A stretch of 64,000 nucleotides of DNA from Bufo bufo (taxonomy: Eukaryota; Chordata; Amphibia; Anura; Bufonidae), in assembly GCF_905171765.1 (NCBI RefSeq), contig NC_053392.1:34259748-34323747 (forward strand), read 5' to 3'. Below the pieces are notes generated by a model, which saw nothing but the letters and a program-made list of their open reading frames with translations, was not told where the DNA came from and did not search any database. The translations under genes and the position numbers were made by a program. Below are positions 53,741 to 64,000 of the stretch, one piece after another; position 1 is the stretch's first letter, and every line of letters starts with the position of its first letter.

Positions 53741-56061
53741 TTGCAGAAATCTCCCTTGCCAAGGGTTAGGTGTTCCGCAGTCTGGTGCTTTTTTGAGGAA
53801 AGTGCAAATGACAAAAGAATTGTAATTTGCAACCTGTGCCATACAAAAATGAGCAGGGGCGTGAACACTAGCAACCTCACCACCACCAGCATGATACGCC
53901 ACATGGCATCAAAGTACCCTAATAGGTGGCCCGAACGCCTAGGTCCACAATCTGTTTCTGCGGGTCACACCACTGCCTCCTCTTCCCCTGTGTTACGTGC
54001 TGGCCAATCCCCTGTCGAAGGTGCAGGCCCGGATGACTCCCGCCCTGCACCTGGACCTTCGCAAGCACCATCAGCGACCACATCCACTTCCATGTCCCAG
54101 CACAGCGTACAAATATCCTTACCCCAGGCCTTTGAACACAAGCACAAATACCCAGCCACCCACCCACAGGTCATAGCACTAAATGTGCAACTTTCCAAAT
54201 TACTGGCCCTGGAAATGTTGCCATTAAGGCTTGTGGACACTGAGGCCTTCCGCAGCCTGATGTCAGCTGCTGTCCATAGCTACGCAGTCCCCAGCCGCCA
54301 CTATTTTTCATGGTGTGCTGTGCCCGCCTTACACTAGCGGGTGAACGTTGTGGAGACCGAGACCGAGTCCTACCCTGGGATGGCACAGGTGCTACCGACG
54401 CCAAGGATTGTGGGCCCTAATTCCATCAGGGTTTCCGCCAGCACCTATGTTAGTAGCTCCAACCTCCACTTCTCCTCCTCCTCCACTTCCACCTCCAAAT
54501 TATTTGCGTGCAGCACCAGTCATCAGTCGGTAGCTGGAAGCAGTGTAGCACTGCAGTGGGGAAGCGTCAACAGGTCGTGCTGAAGCTGATATGCTTAGGT
54601 GACAAACAGCACACCGCCCAGAGCTGTAGCAGGGTATAAGGGACCAGACTGAGCTGTGGATCTCGTCACTCAACCTAGAACCAGGCATGGTTGTGTCTGA
54701 TAATGGCCGTAACTTGGTGGCGGCTTTGGAGCTCGGCAGCCTGACACACATCCCATGCCTTGCCCACGTCTTCAACTTAGTGGTTCAGCGGTTTCTTAAA
54801 ACCTACCCCAATTTGCCTGAGCTACTGGTGAAGGTGCGCAGTGTGTGTGCCACGTGTTTGCCCATTTCCTCAAGTCATCGACAGCTTTCGCCAGTCTGTC
54901 AACGCAGCAGCAGCGCTTACAATTGCCAGCTCACTGGATGTTGTACGACGTGAGCACGCCCTGGAACTCCACGTTCCACATGTTGGCCAGACTTTGTGAG
55001 CAGCAGAGGACAGTAGTGGAATACCAGCTGCAACATGGTCATCGCCTTTACAGTCAACTTCCTCTATTCACAAGCGAGGAGTGGACATGGATGTCTGACC
55101 TCTGTGAGGTTTTAAGAAACTTTCAGGAATCAACACAGATGGTAAGCGGCGATAACGCTATTATCAGCGTAACCATCCCACTTCTGTGTCTACTTAAATG
55201 CTCGCTGCTCACAATTAAGGCCGACGCTTTGCATGTGGAAGAGGTGGAAATGGGGGAAGACATTACACAGGGAGATAGCCAGACCACCCTCAGTTCATCT
55301 TCTCAGCGCAAATTGGATGATGAGGAGGAGGAGGAGGAGCAGGAGACGGTTGCCTCCGCTACAGAGGGTAGTACCCATGGAAGTTTAATTCCATCTGTTC
55401 AGAATGGGTGGGCAGAAGAGGAGGAAGAGGATGAGGAGATTGAGAGTGATCCTCCTGATGACGACAACGAAGTCTTGCCTGTTGGTACTCTGGCAAACAT
55501 GGCTGACTTCATGTTAGGCTGCGTTTCCCGTGACCTGCGCATAATACGCATTTTAGACAACACGGATTACTGGTTGTTCACCCTTCTCGACCCCCACTAC
55601 AAAGAGAACTTCTCATCTCTCATTCCTCTGGTGGAGAGGACGAGCAAATCGGTGCAATACCAGAAAATCCTTGTGGAAAAATTGCTCCAAGAATTTCCAG
55701 CTGACAATGCTGGAGGCAGAGTCCGTAGATCCTTGGCCAACCGAGGAGCGGAGGCAAGGGGAACACACATCATTTCCAACAGAGGCAGGGCAACACTCTC
55801 CAAAGCCTGGGACAGTTTCATGACACCCCACCAGCACCCTCACCCTGATGCGTGGCCTAGTGTCACAAGGAGGGAAACATTTTGGAAGATGGTGGAGTAC
55901 ATAGCAGACCGTGTCAGCGTCCTCAATGATCCCTAAGTGCCTTACAACTATTGGGTGTCCAAGCTGGACACGTGGCACGAACTGGCGCTCTACGCCTTGG
56001 AGGTGCTGGCCTGCCCTGCTGCCAGCGTTTTGTCAGAGCGGGTATTTAGTGCTGCTGGGGC
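53741..56061 (+). pseudogene. hAT transposase with BED zinc finger, broken
   Basis: 53,741-54,337 carries a BED-type finger (SAVWCFFEES ... CNLCHTKMSRGV ... MIRHMASKYP) and a Ser/Pro-rich linker. 54,687-54,953 gives VSDNGRNLVAAL and the conserved CLAHVFNLVVQ block of the RNase H-like core. 54,845-55,936 gives the remaining core (YDVSTPWNSTFHMLARL, TWMSDLCEVLRNFQESTQMV), an acidic insertion (residues about 160-215 of that frame), and an LDPHYKENFS segment. After a stop at 55,934-55,936 the hATC segment YWVSKLDTWHELALYALEVL, ending SERVFSAAG, follows. Stops and frameshifts near 54,335, 54,580, 54,840 and 55,936 make it inactive. Confidence 0.8.
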
Positions 56062-56195
56062 ATAATAACTGATAAGCGCATCCGCCTGTCAACTGAAAAT
56101 GCTGACAGGTTGACTGTAAAAATGAACAGGGCCTGGATTGCCCCTGACTTCTCGACTCCACCAGAGGAAAGCGGCGGAACATAAAGGCACTTTAA

Positions 56196-56419
56196 GGGTC
56201 CATTCACACGTCCGTTGTTTCTTTCCTGATCTGTTCCATTTTTTGCGGAACAGATCTGGACCAGATCTGGACCCATTCATTTTCAATGGGTCCTGAAAAA
56301 AATCGAATAGCTCAATGTCTGATTTTTTTTCAGGACCCATTGAAAATGAATGGGTCCAGATCTGTTCCGCAAAAAACGGAACAGATCAGGAAAGAAACAA
56401 CGGACGTGTGAATGGACCC
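56196..56419. mobile_element. 224-bp near-perfect hairpin MITE, Harbinger-like
   Basis: Ends GGGTCCATTCACACGTCC and GGACGTGTGAATGGACCC are perfect inverts, flanked by TAA (56,193-56,195 and 56,420-56,422). The arms of about 105 bp differ mainly by an 11-bp duplication (GGACCAGATCT) in the left arm. It inserted in the hAT 3' region. Confidence 0.85.
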
Positions 56420-56529
56420 TAAATGTGGCTTTTATGGTGTATTGAATACACTGTATTCCCATGCACTCCCTCCACTTCCTCCTCCTCTTCTACATGTCAA
56501 CATGTTTATTAGTCTGCCTTCGCTCCTAA

Positions 56530-57000
56530 TGTTGTAGAGGGTCAGCTCACCTGCAGGCCCTCGCATGTAATGTTTTAGAGGGTCAGCTCACCAGCAGGCC
56601 CTCACCTACAATCTTTTAGAGGGTCAGCTTACCAGCAGGCCCTCGCATATAATGTTTTTGAGGGTCAGCTCACCAGTAGGCCCTCAACCATAATGTTTTA
56701 CAGGGTCAGCTCACCAGCAGGCCCTCACCTACAATCTTTTAGAGAGTCAGCTCACCAGCAGGCCCTCGCCTATAATTTTTTCAATGGTTAGCTCAGCAGC
56801 AGGCACTCGCCCATAATTTTTTCGATGCTCAGATCAGCAGCAGGCACTCGCCCCTAATGTTTTAGAGAGTCAGCTCTGCAGCAGACCCGCACCCCTAATG
56901 TTATAGATGGTCAGCTCAGCAGCAGGCCCTCGCCCGTAATGTTTTAGAGGGTCACCAGCAGGCCCTTGCTCCTAATGTTTTTGAGTGTCACCAGCAGGCC
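56530..57000 (+). repeat. 41-42-bp tandem repeat in the hAT 3' region
   Basis: About 11 units around AGGGTCAGCTCACCAGCAGG then CCCTCGCCTATAATGTTTTAG. Divergence increases to the right. Confidence 0.8.
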
Positions 57001-57634
57001 ATCAATCATAATTTTTCAAGGCTGTGTATGATGCCCTCCTTTATATGTAATAAAGAGTGTATTGTAGCGCCGGTTCCTTGTAATTTTTGGCAGCCCTTTC
57101 CTTTAGTGCATAGGCTTTATGAGTGTAGGAGTCCCACTACCTGAACAATTATACCACAATGTGAATGAGGCCCTCCTTTATGTGATATACAGGTTGTATC
57201 GGAGTGCCTCTTCCTCGTAATTTTTGGCAGCACTTGCACTTTATATAAAAGTGAATATAGTGGAAGGAATGTTTCCTAACAATTTTTCCTCTAAAATCTA
57301 TTTTATCTTCGGTTTTGTGCGCATTATTGTCAGTCTGTAAAAGTGGCGTACTACTCGGACAACATCGTTACCAGCAGCGACCTGGGAGTCCAAGATGCAT
57401 CCAGACATCCTCCCCATGCTGTTCCCAAACCATTTCGGTGGTGTTCCCATCAATTTCTGACCTTTTCCTATGAACCAGACACCCTCCCCTCTTGAGAGCA
57501 GGTGGTGCCTGGTTTAATGCTCGGGTTCTCCCATTGACTTCCATTGTGCTCGGGTGCTTGGTAGAGCACCCGATCATCCCAAGGTGTTCGACCCGAGTAC
57601 CCGAGCACTTTGGTGCTCGATCAAAACTACTAAG

Positions 57635-58690
57635 CACTCTTGCTCCACGATGGCATAATCTTTTTCTGCTGGGGTCAGCTTCCCACTCATAACATCACCG
57701 GGTGTTCCTCCACAATCACTACTACCAAGTACTGCTCCAAATCCTACTGCAGATCAGAAGCGTCTGCCTGAACCAGGAACTATTTCCTAAAATACGAGGA
57801 AATGAGTACCGGCTGTTGACACAGGGCAGACTTACGGCTCTGAAAAGCCTTCTCGGCCTCTGGGGTCCATTACTGACTTACCGCCGTTTGTGAAGTCCAT
57901 TAATGGTGCTGCAATCGAAGCAAGATTTGGCACAAACTGCCGGTAGTAACCTGTGATACTGAGAAACGCCCCCTGACTTGTTTCTTTGTTAGCGGTCTAG
58001 GCCAGTTCTGTATTGTCTCCACTTTGACCTGGTGTTTAACCAGCTCTTTACCAATAATGTAGCCCAGTTATTTAGCTTCTTCCAGATCCACCACACACTT
58101 CTCTGGATTTATGGTAAGGCCCGCATAATTAATGGATTCTATTACAGCCTGTACCTTACAGAGGTGACTTTTCCAATCTGAACTAAAATGACCACATCGT
58201 CCAGGTAGGCGTAATCACAATGTGGCCTCAAGATCAGGTCCATCAACCTCTGAAATGTAGCAGGGGCTCCTTGTAACCCAAATGGCATCACCACATACTG
58301 GACCAGCCCCTCTGGAGAGGAGAGCGCAGTCTTTTCCTTGGCCTCATCTGACAAAAGTATCTGCCAGTAACCCTTTGTGAGATCAAGAGTTGTCACATAC
58401 CTTGCATTCTCAAGCCTCTCAATCAACTCATCTACTCTGGGCATGGAATTTGCATCAAATTTTGAAACCTCATTCAAATTTCTAAAGTCATTACAAAATC
58501 TCCTTGTACTATTAGGCTTTGGGATTAGTACTTTGGTGCTAAACCAGTTACCTTTAGATTATTCGATGACAACGAATTCTAGCATGCGCTTGACCTCAGA
58601 GGACACCGCCTCTATGCATGCTTCTGGTATGCTATATGGCTTAAGGTTTACTGTACGGTTAGGTGTGTAGGGCCCGTGTAACCCTAAAGT
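57635..58690 (-). pseudogene. Ty3/Gypsy reverse transcriptase and RNase H fragment (Gmr1-like)
   Basis: Minus-strand RT with PYSIPEACIEAVSSEVKRML at its start, the FCNDFRNLNEVSKFD block, TLDLTKGYWQI (first catalytic Asp), MPFGLQGAPATFQRLMD and the catalytic YLDDVVI (58,142-58,477 is open). Toward 57,640 a broken RNase H follows (LVQADASD, an EEHPV piece). Stops and shifts are frequent outside the open part. It is joined directly to a Gag fragment upstream. Confidence 0.8.
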
Positions 58691-58985
58691 GAGCAAGAAT
58701 CTCCATCTTTAATTTGGCATAGTCCAGGACATCCTGCTCACTAAGGTCATATTAGGTGTTTTGGGGTTCTGCGGTCAAGAATAGTGCAATTACTTCTGCC
58801 CATTCAGCAGCTGGAAGTCACTCTCTTGCCGCCACTCTATTGAACACCGTAAGGAAGGCCCCCACATCATCCTCTGGAGTCATCTTTTGCAAGACCTGCT
58901 ACACTGCCTGTCTAGCGTTGACAGTCTCAGAGGTCCCTTCCTCGATTCTCTGGCCAGACCTAGGTTGCCTCAATGCCGCCATTTA
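58691..58985 (-). pseudogene. SCAN-like capsid (Gag) fragment of the same Gypsy element
   Basis: Minus-strand pieces read MTPEDDVGAFLTVFNRVAAR, LPAAEWAEVIALFLTAEPQN and YDLSEQDVLDYAKLKMEILA. This is the capsid pattern of Gmr1-like Gypsy elements, from which the vertebrate SCAN domain is known to derive. In-frame stops occur. The RT begins within a few tens of bases, so protease (and integrase, which precedes RT in Gmr1) are missing. Confidence 0.65.
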
Positions 58986-58999
58986 CTCTATTAATAGGG

Positions 59000-59550
59000 G
59001 ATATGTCTTTTACTGATCCTTATGCTGCTGTTTCATTGCTTCCTCCATTAAACTCGACGGGTCTTGCAAAGCAGCAGCAGCTTTCACCCAGGACATATCA
59101 GGTCACCATTCTGCTTTTGTTATGCTGTTGTCCCTATCAACTTACTCTTTGCATACCTCCACCAATTGTCACAGGTTTGTGTACTTGTGGTGGGGTAATG
59201 ACAGATTCTCAGACTTCGAAGGTTAAAAGTCCAAACAATGTTTATTTTTCCTCATAAACAAGATAGGCTTCCAGCAGAATGTAGGGCATTCAAGTTAACC
59301 ATCACTTGGAGTGACACATAAATAATAACAAATGTCAAAGAAAACACCTGCCCCTCTGGGCGCTAACTATACACAGAACTTCTCTCTCTCACCTATGCCT
59401 TCAGCATGTCAGGAGGATCTGGTTTTACACAGCCACACGGTCAAAAAGCCACCATGCTTTGACCCTGACTGAGACTCTGAGGCCTCTATTAATTCCCCAG
59501 TAATGATCCCTGTAGACACACCTGGGATCTCCTTAATTTTATTTCCAAGA
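59000..59550. other. 5' part of the Gmr1-like fragment or unassigned
   Basis: The segment upstream (on minus) of gag might include an LTR or leader. A TGTCACAGG word at 59,167 is a possible LTR edge, but no repeat partner is present. Confidence 0.3.
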
Positions 59551-59951
59551 AAGTTGGGCCGCTGTGTAAAATGTAAATGCATGTAGGTAAAAACAGAATG
59601 TAATGATTTGCAAATCTCATAGACTCATATCTTATTCCCGAACACATATCAGATGCTGAAAGTGAGACATTTTACCATTTCGTAAAAAAAAATGTACTAT
59701 TTTAGAACTTGATGGCAGCAACACATGTCAAAAAAGTAGGGACAGGGCCATGTCTACCATTGTGTAGCATCTTATCTTCATTTTAACAGTCTGTAAAAGT
59801 CTGGGAACTGAGGAGACCAGTTTCTGGAGTTTTGGGAGAGGAATGTTGTCCCATTTATGTCTGATGTAGGATTCTAGCCGCTCAACAGTCCTGGGTCTTC
59901 TTTGCTGGATTTTTAGTTTCATGATGCATCAAATGTTTTTTATTGGTGAAA

Positions 59952-60068
59952 CTGTAAAGAATAAATCAAGGCAACTGGACGTACTGTAGATTTCTTGAAA
60001 ACGTTTCACTCGAGTTGACTTTCAAGAAATCTACAGTACGTCCAGTTGCCTTGATTTATCCTTTACAG
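59952..60068. mobile_element. 117-bp foldback element
   Basis: Arms of about 49 bp (CTGTAAAGAATAAATCAAGG ... GATTTCTTGAAAA and its inverse ... TTTATCCTTTACAG) differ at about two positions and are separated by about 18 bp. It abuts the Tc1 copy at 60,072. Confidence 0.8.
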
Positions 60069-60071
60069 ATA

Positions 60072-60990
60072 CAGTACAGACCAAAAGTTTGGACACACCT
60101 TCTCATTCAAAGAGTTTTCTTTATTTTCATGACTATGAAAATTGTAGATTCACACTGAAGGCATCAAAACTATGAATTAACACATGTGGAATTATATACA
60201 TAACAAACAAGTGTGAAACAACTGAAAATATGTCATATTCTAGGTTCTTCAAAGTAGCCACCTTTTGCTTTGATTACTTCTTTGCACACTCTTGGCATTC
60301 TCTTGCTGAGCTTCAAGAGGTAGTCCCCTGAAATGGTTTTCACTTCACAGGTGTGCCCTGTCAGGTTTAATAAGTGGGATTTCTTGCCTTATAAATGGGG
60401 TTGGGACCATCAGTGGCGTTGAGAAGAAGTCAGGTGGATACACAGCTGACAGTCCTACTGAATAGACTGTTAGAATTTGTATTATGGCAAGAAAAAAGCA
60501 GCTAAGTAAAGAAAAACGAGCGGCCATCATTACTTTAAGAAATGAAGGTCAGTCAGTCAGCTGAAAAATTGGGAAAACTTTGAAAGTAAGGGCTATTTGA
60601 CCATGAAGGAGAGTGATGGGGTGCTGCGCCAGATGACCTGGCCTCCACAGTCACCGGACCTGAACCCAATCGAGATGGTTTGGGGTGAGCTGGACCGCAG
60701 AGTGAAGGCAAAAGGGCCAACAAGTGCTAAGCATCTCTGGGAACTCCTTCAAGACTGTTGGAAGACCATTTCAGGGGACTACCTCTTGAAGCTCATCAAG
60801 AGAATGCCAAGAGTGTGCAAAGCAGTAATCAAAGCAAACCTAGAATATGACATATTTCAGTTGTTTCACACTTGTTTATTATGTATATAATTCCACATGT
60901 GTTAATTCATAGTTTTGATGCCTTCATAGTCATGAAAATAAAGAAAACTCTTTGAATGAGAAGGTGTGTCCAAACTTTTGGTCTGTACTG
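60072..60990 (+). mobile_element. Tc1-like transposon with internal deletion, complete ends
   Basis: Terminal repeats CAGTACAGACCAAAAGTTTG and the exact inverse ending GTCTGTACTG, flanked by TA at 60,070-60,071 and 60,991-60,992. Subterminal sequences GAATTATATACATAACAAAC also repeat inversely. The transposase is reduced to about 28 N-terminal residues (MARKKQLSKEKRAAIITLRN...) near 60,485 and the C-terminus (60,597-60,890). Confidence 0.9.
60597..60890 (+). pseudogene. Tc1-like transposase C-terminus
   Basis: Reads MTWPPQSPDLNPIEMVWGEL (with the catalytic Glu) then a DRRVKAKGPTSAKHLWELLQ-type tail to KRMPRVCKAVIKAN. The two catalytic Asp positions are deleted. Confidence 0.85.
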
Positions 60991-61419
60991 TATACCATGA
61001 CCTGGATAAATGAGAACCTTCACAGACACTATTGGTGAAAGGTCTGGATGCAGGCGGCCAGTTCAGCACCCGGACTCTTCTTCTGAGAAGCAATGCTGTT
61101 GTGATGGATGCAGTGTGGATGGAGCAGATGTTGTTCTAAAACCTCTATACACTGTTCAGCATTGATGGCGCCTTTCCAGATCTGTAAGGTGCCCATGCCA
61201 TAGGCACTAATGCAACCCCATCATAGATGCAGGCTTTTGAACTGTGCACTGATAACAAGCTGGATGGTCCCTCTCCTCCTGAGTCCGCAGCACTTGGTGT
61301 CCATGGTTTCTAAAAAGAATATCTAATTTTGATTCATCTGACCACAGAACAGTTTTCCATTTGCCTCAGTCCATTTCAAATGAACTTTGGCACAGAGATG
61401 ACGGTGGCGTTTCGGGATT

Positions 61420-61948
61420 GTGTTGACCTATGTGATGACAGAGGAGATAGAAGTTCAACTGTATAACCAAATAGAACGGGCTGCACAGGCTGGTACAGTG
61501 GTCATAATGGGAGATTGCAACTTCCCAGACATTGACTGGGGTCATGATTCTGCCTGAACTGCAAAGGGGAGAATATTTCACAACTTTCTGCAGGACCACT
61601 TTATGGGCCAGTCTGTAGAAGCTCCCACTAGGGGCGATGCTCTGTTGTATCTGGTAATCTCTAATGATGCAGAGCTTGTTGGAGATGTTACTGTTTGAGA
61701 AACAGTAGGTAATAGTGATCACAATATAATTATATTCCCCCTAAACTATAAGAAGCAAAATCTGTCTGGTAGAGCAAAGACACTGGATTTTAAAAAGGCT
61801 ATTTCCCTGGGTTGAGGGCAGCATTTCAGGGCATAGACTGGGAGCAGCTACTGTCACATAATAATACTGAGGATAAATGGTAGAGCTTTAAATCCACATT
61901 AAGTAATTGCACTGAAAAATTATTACTTCAGGTAACAAGTATTAACAG
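61420..61948 (+). pseudogene. CR1-like LINE endonuclease fragment, left part
   Basis: Plus-strand pieces of an APE-type endonuclease: VVIMGDCNFPDIDWG and GNSDHNIIIFPL (the SDH block), then an FKKA...G-rich linker. Stops interrupt. It continues after the insertion at 63,852. Confidence 0.7.
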
Positions 61949-62150
61949 TAGGGATGAGCGAATCGACTTCAGATGAAACATCCAAAGTCTATTCGCAAAA
62001 AAATCTTTTATTACATACAATTATAAGACAATACATCGCAAAACAAGTGCAGGGACAAGGCGACATCACAGAGGAAGACACACTGGCAATATCTTCACTG
62101 CTCCACAAGAACAAATAAACACATATGAAGTGCTAGTGCATGTATATTCA

Positions 62151-62225
62151 TAGTAACATAGTAACATAGTACATAAGGCCGAAAACAGACATTTGTCCAT
62201 CCAGTTCGGCCTGTCATCCTGCAAA
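62151..62225 (-). mobile_element. very short CR1-like LINE 3' end
   Basis: Only the tail repeat (TAGTAACA units) and about 60 bp of the 3' region (GGCCTGTCATCCTGCA) are present. Confidence 0.75.
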
Positions 62226-62289
62226 GGCAGGGCATATTATCCATGTTGTTCTTCCTCCGGGATGGCGAACCTTCATCTGGGGGTGGCGT

Positions 62290-63600
62290 CATCAACGCAG
62301 GACTTTACAATAAATATCCCCACTCACCAATCATAACACTGATTATACCAATGTGCACACCTGGGCTATATGACTAATTGCATAGCGGGGCGCATCTCAG
62401 TGACGGGAGACATCACATGACTCGCCGGTCATGTGACCTGCATCGCGTCACATGATGACACCGGCACATCCCGCGAGATTTTCAGGAATAGTGTCGATGG
62501 CATCAAAAGACAAAAAGCGCATGCGCAGGCCTGCATAATAGCGCTAAAAAGGAAAAGGACAAAAAAAGAACACAAAATAATAATACTCTAAAAACATTGC
62601 ATTTCACTACTCGGATATCGACATGATGACAACGAAAGTGAGAAATAATTTGAACATAACGTGAACCACAACCATAGTCATTAGTTGTAGAAAAACTGCA
62701 TCTCTTATATAAATGTGCACATGGTGAACATGTGGATCACATAATCCAAAATGAACCAAATGTGTAAACAAATGAAAAACAAAAATCTAAAACTGATGGA
62801 AAACAAATAAATATAATAGTGTAATCATAGTGAAAAGATAATAGATAAAAGAGAATGAATATATAACCACGATAGTGATGTGATCATGATAAATTAATTT
62901 AAATTATATTTTAATGATGAAGTGATAATATGAACATGATAAAGTGATAATATAATCATAATGAATTAAAGAATTATATATCATGATAAAATGATGAAAA
63001 GTGTTGTAATGAAATGTTATAAACATAATAAAATGATGAGGAAGTGCTAAAAACATGTGTTGTAAACATGATTATAGGATAAAAAAAATAAAAAATAAAT
63101 CCTTTTCCTTGCGCCATAACTAATTCCAAGGTCCAGCTCTGTATTCACAAGTAAACCCAGAGTGGAAGGTGGTTAATAACATACAATGACAACACCAATT
63201 AAATAAATAATAATAATTATACAACCATTCATGAATTAAAAACCATTAAAAACAATAAACGTATGCTGAGCAGGGAAAGCCTATAGGAAAGACGAAAAGC
63301 CAGAAGGTTCATTGAGTCCATTTGGACGCAATGTATTGAGTTTCCGAATACATTTACATTCCAATGGAGCACGTTTCTTAGATATGTTTCCATCACGAAC
63401 ATTTTTGGGTATACAATCTATCCCCCGGACCTTCAGACCCTTAGGGTCACAAGCATGATACATTTTGAAATGTCTGGCAACAGGCTTTAAACTCATCACA
63501 TCCCTCTCATTGAGAGCAGCCGAAATGTCACGAACATGCTCACGTACCCTGACTTTCAACTCCCTTGTGGTAAGGCCCACATATACTTTCCTGAAACCAT
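62290..63600 (-). mobile_element. 3' end of a Penelope-like element
   Basis: The coding end at 63,600-63,281 is followed (toward lower coordinates) by a long AT-rich 3' noncoding region. It sits inside the hAT-type insertion. The reverse transcriptase is absent, so it is a 5'-truncated copy. Confidence 0.65.
63281..63600 (-). pseudogene. GIY-YIG endonuclease of a Penelope-like element, C-terminal fragment
   Basis: Reads FRKVYVGLTTRELKVRVREH (the YVG half of the GIY-YIG fold and the R..EH helix), then HFKMYHACDPKGLKVRGIDC and LECKCIRKLNTLRPNGLNE, the standard Penelope C-terminus. The N-terminal part of the endonuclease and the whole RT are missing. Confidence 0.8.
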
Positions 63601-63851
63601 TTCCTGAACTCGGTTTCCAAGTGGTACCTTGGAACCAAACCCGAGTTCGGGAATTTTTTTTTTACAGTACAAATTAATTTAAGAAGTTATTGTCTCGAGA
63701 GACTTTGCGAAGCAATAACTTCGGCTCATCGGAGCCAATACATTCTAATACTGTACGGAGCTCCTGCTCCATACAGTATTAGAACGAAGTTTTATGCAAA
63801 TCGACTTCGGATGTTTTATCCAAAGTCGATTCGCTCATCCCTAATAAACAG

Positions 63852-64000
63852 CTTAAATCAAAACCCCCATGGCTTACAGCTACTGTAAAAAGGGCAATAA
63901 ATGATAAAAAAAAGGACATTTAAAAAATACAAATCTGAGGGGTCAGCTGTAGCCTTTGAAATTTACAAAGGGCTTAATAAAATCTGTGAAAAGGAGATAA
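63852..64000 (+). pseudogene. CR1-like LINE, continuation after the hAT-type insertion
   Basis: Reads LKSKPPWLTATVKRAINDKK and onward, the linker between endonuclease and RT in CR1 elements, running off the window edge. Confidence 0.65.

Larger units (their letters stand above)
52150..57630 (+). mobile_element. degenerate autonomous-type hAT transposon
   Basis: The region contains the parts of a large hAT element: subterminal repeats, a BED-finger transposase with many lesions, the C-terminal hATC dimerisation segment, and 3' repeats. Terminal repeats were not identified. The right limit is set by the start of a Gypsy fragment at about 57,630, the left by the MITE. Confidence 0.65.
59555..61415 (-). 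mobile_element. Tc1/mariner-superfamily transposon, split by later insertions
   Basis: Transposase pieces on minus: near 61,340 a LWSDESKLDI-like block (first catalytic Asp), near 61,060 RRVRVLNWPP (start of the third block), and at 59,728-59,922 the C-terminus (KLKIQQRRPRTVERLESYIR). The middle (59,952-60,992) holds a foldback element and another Tc1 copy. Left end AAGTTGGGCCGCTGTGTAAA. Many stops. Superfamily membership is clear; the family is not named. Confidence 0.65.
61949..63843. mobile_element. 1.9-kb hAT-type insertion with 8-bp target duplication
   Basis: Ends TAGGGATGAGCGAATCGACT and (inverse) CGATTCGCTCATCCCTA; flanks ATTAACAG (61,941-61,948) and ATAAACAG (63,844-63,851). It splits a CR1 LINE. 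The interior is mostly a Penelope-like element and a CR1 tail, with palindromic words near the right end (63,600-63,790). Confidence 0.8.

Overview
The window looks like a gene-poor, transposon-dense stretch of a vertebrate nuclear genome, most likely an amphibian (probably a frog or toad). The basis is the repeat mix: Tc1-like elements, CR1-like LINEs, DIRS-order and Penelope-like retrotransposons, Ty3/Gypsy chromoviruses, foldback MITEs flanked by TTAA or TAA, and long minisatellites. The one host gene I can support is an F-type (fucose-binding) lectin split by introns. The species assignment is inference. No bacterial operon, CRISPR array, tRNA or rRNA was seen.

Left part (1-11,610). The 3' end of a gammaretrovirus-like endogenous retrovirus (pol end, env with one internal stop, 3' LTR) abuts the 3' half of a Ty3/Gypsy element with an open integrase frame and an LTR. 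A truncated Tc1-like transposon follows. Next is an intact-looking non-autonomous LTR retrotransposon (6455-9719): two LTRs of about 1.15 kb, a 5-bp target duplication and only 0.97 kb of internal, non-coding, hairpin-rich repeated sequence. A CR1-like LINE on the minus strand ends this part.

Middle part (11,840-31,700). Tandem arrays dominate: a 31-bp minisatellite, a 48-bp satellite in two arrays of opposite orientation, a degenerate array of about 48 bp, and a 29-bp array. Interleaved are a Penelope-like reverse transcriptase fragment and a piggyBac-type MITE. The lectin gene lies on the minus strand at 22,108-23,708, with an upstream noncoding exon and TATA box near 24,260-24,313. A DD36E Tc1-like transposon is inserted precisely into the larger 48-bp array.

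Right part (31,880-64,000). In order: a DIRS-order (Ngaro-like) tyrosine-recombinase retrotransposon split by a 708-bp foldback MITE; several Harbinger-like MITEs; a retroviral pol/env remnant; a complete but mutated Ty3/Gypsy chromovirus (42,634-48,585) inserted in a 31-bp minisatellite; a CR1 fragment; a degenerate hAT transposon with BED finger and hATC region; a Gmr1-like Gypsy fragment with a SCAN-like capsid joined to reverse transcriptase; and a nest of Tc1/mariner copies, a CR1 endonuclease fragment, a large hAT-type insertion and a Penelope GIY-YIG fragment.

Apart from the lectin gene there is no cooperating gene set. The organisation is layered transposition, and several junctions (target duplications, elements split by others) allow relative ages to be read.
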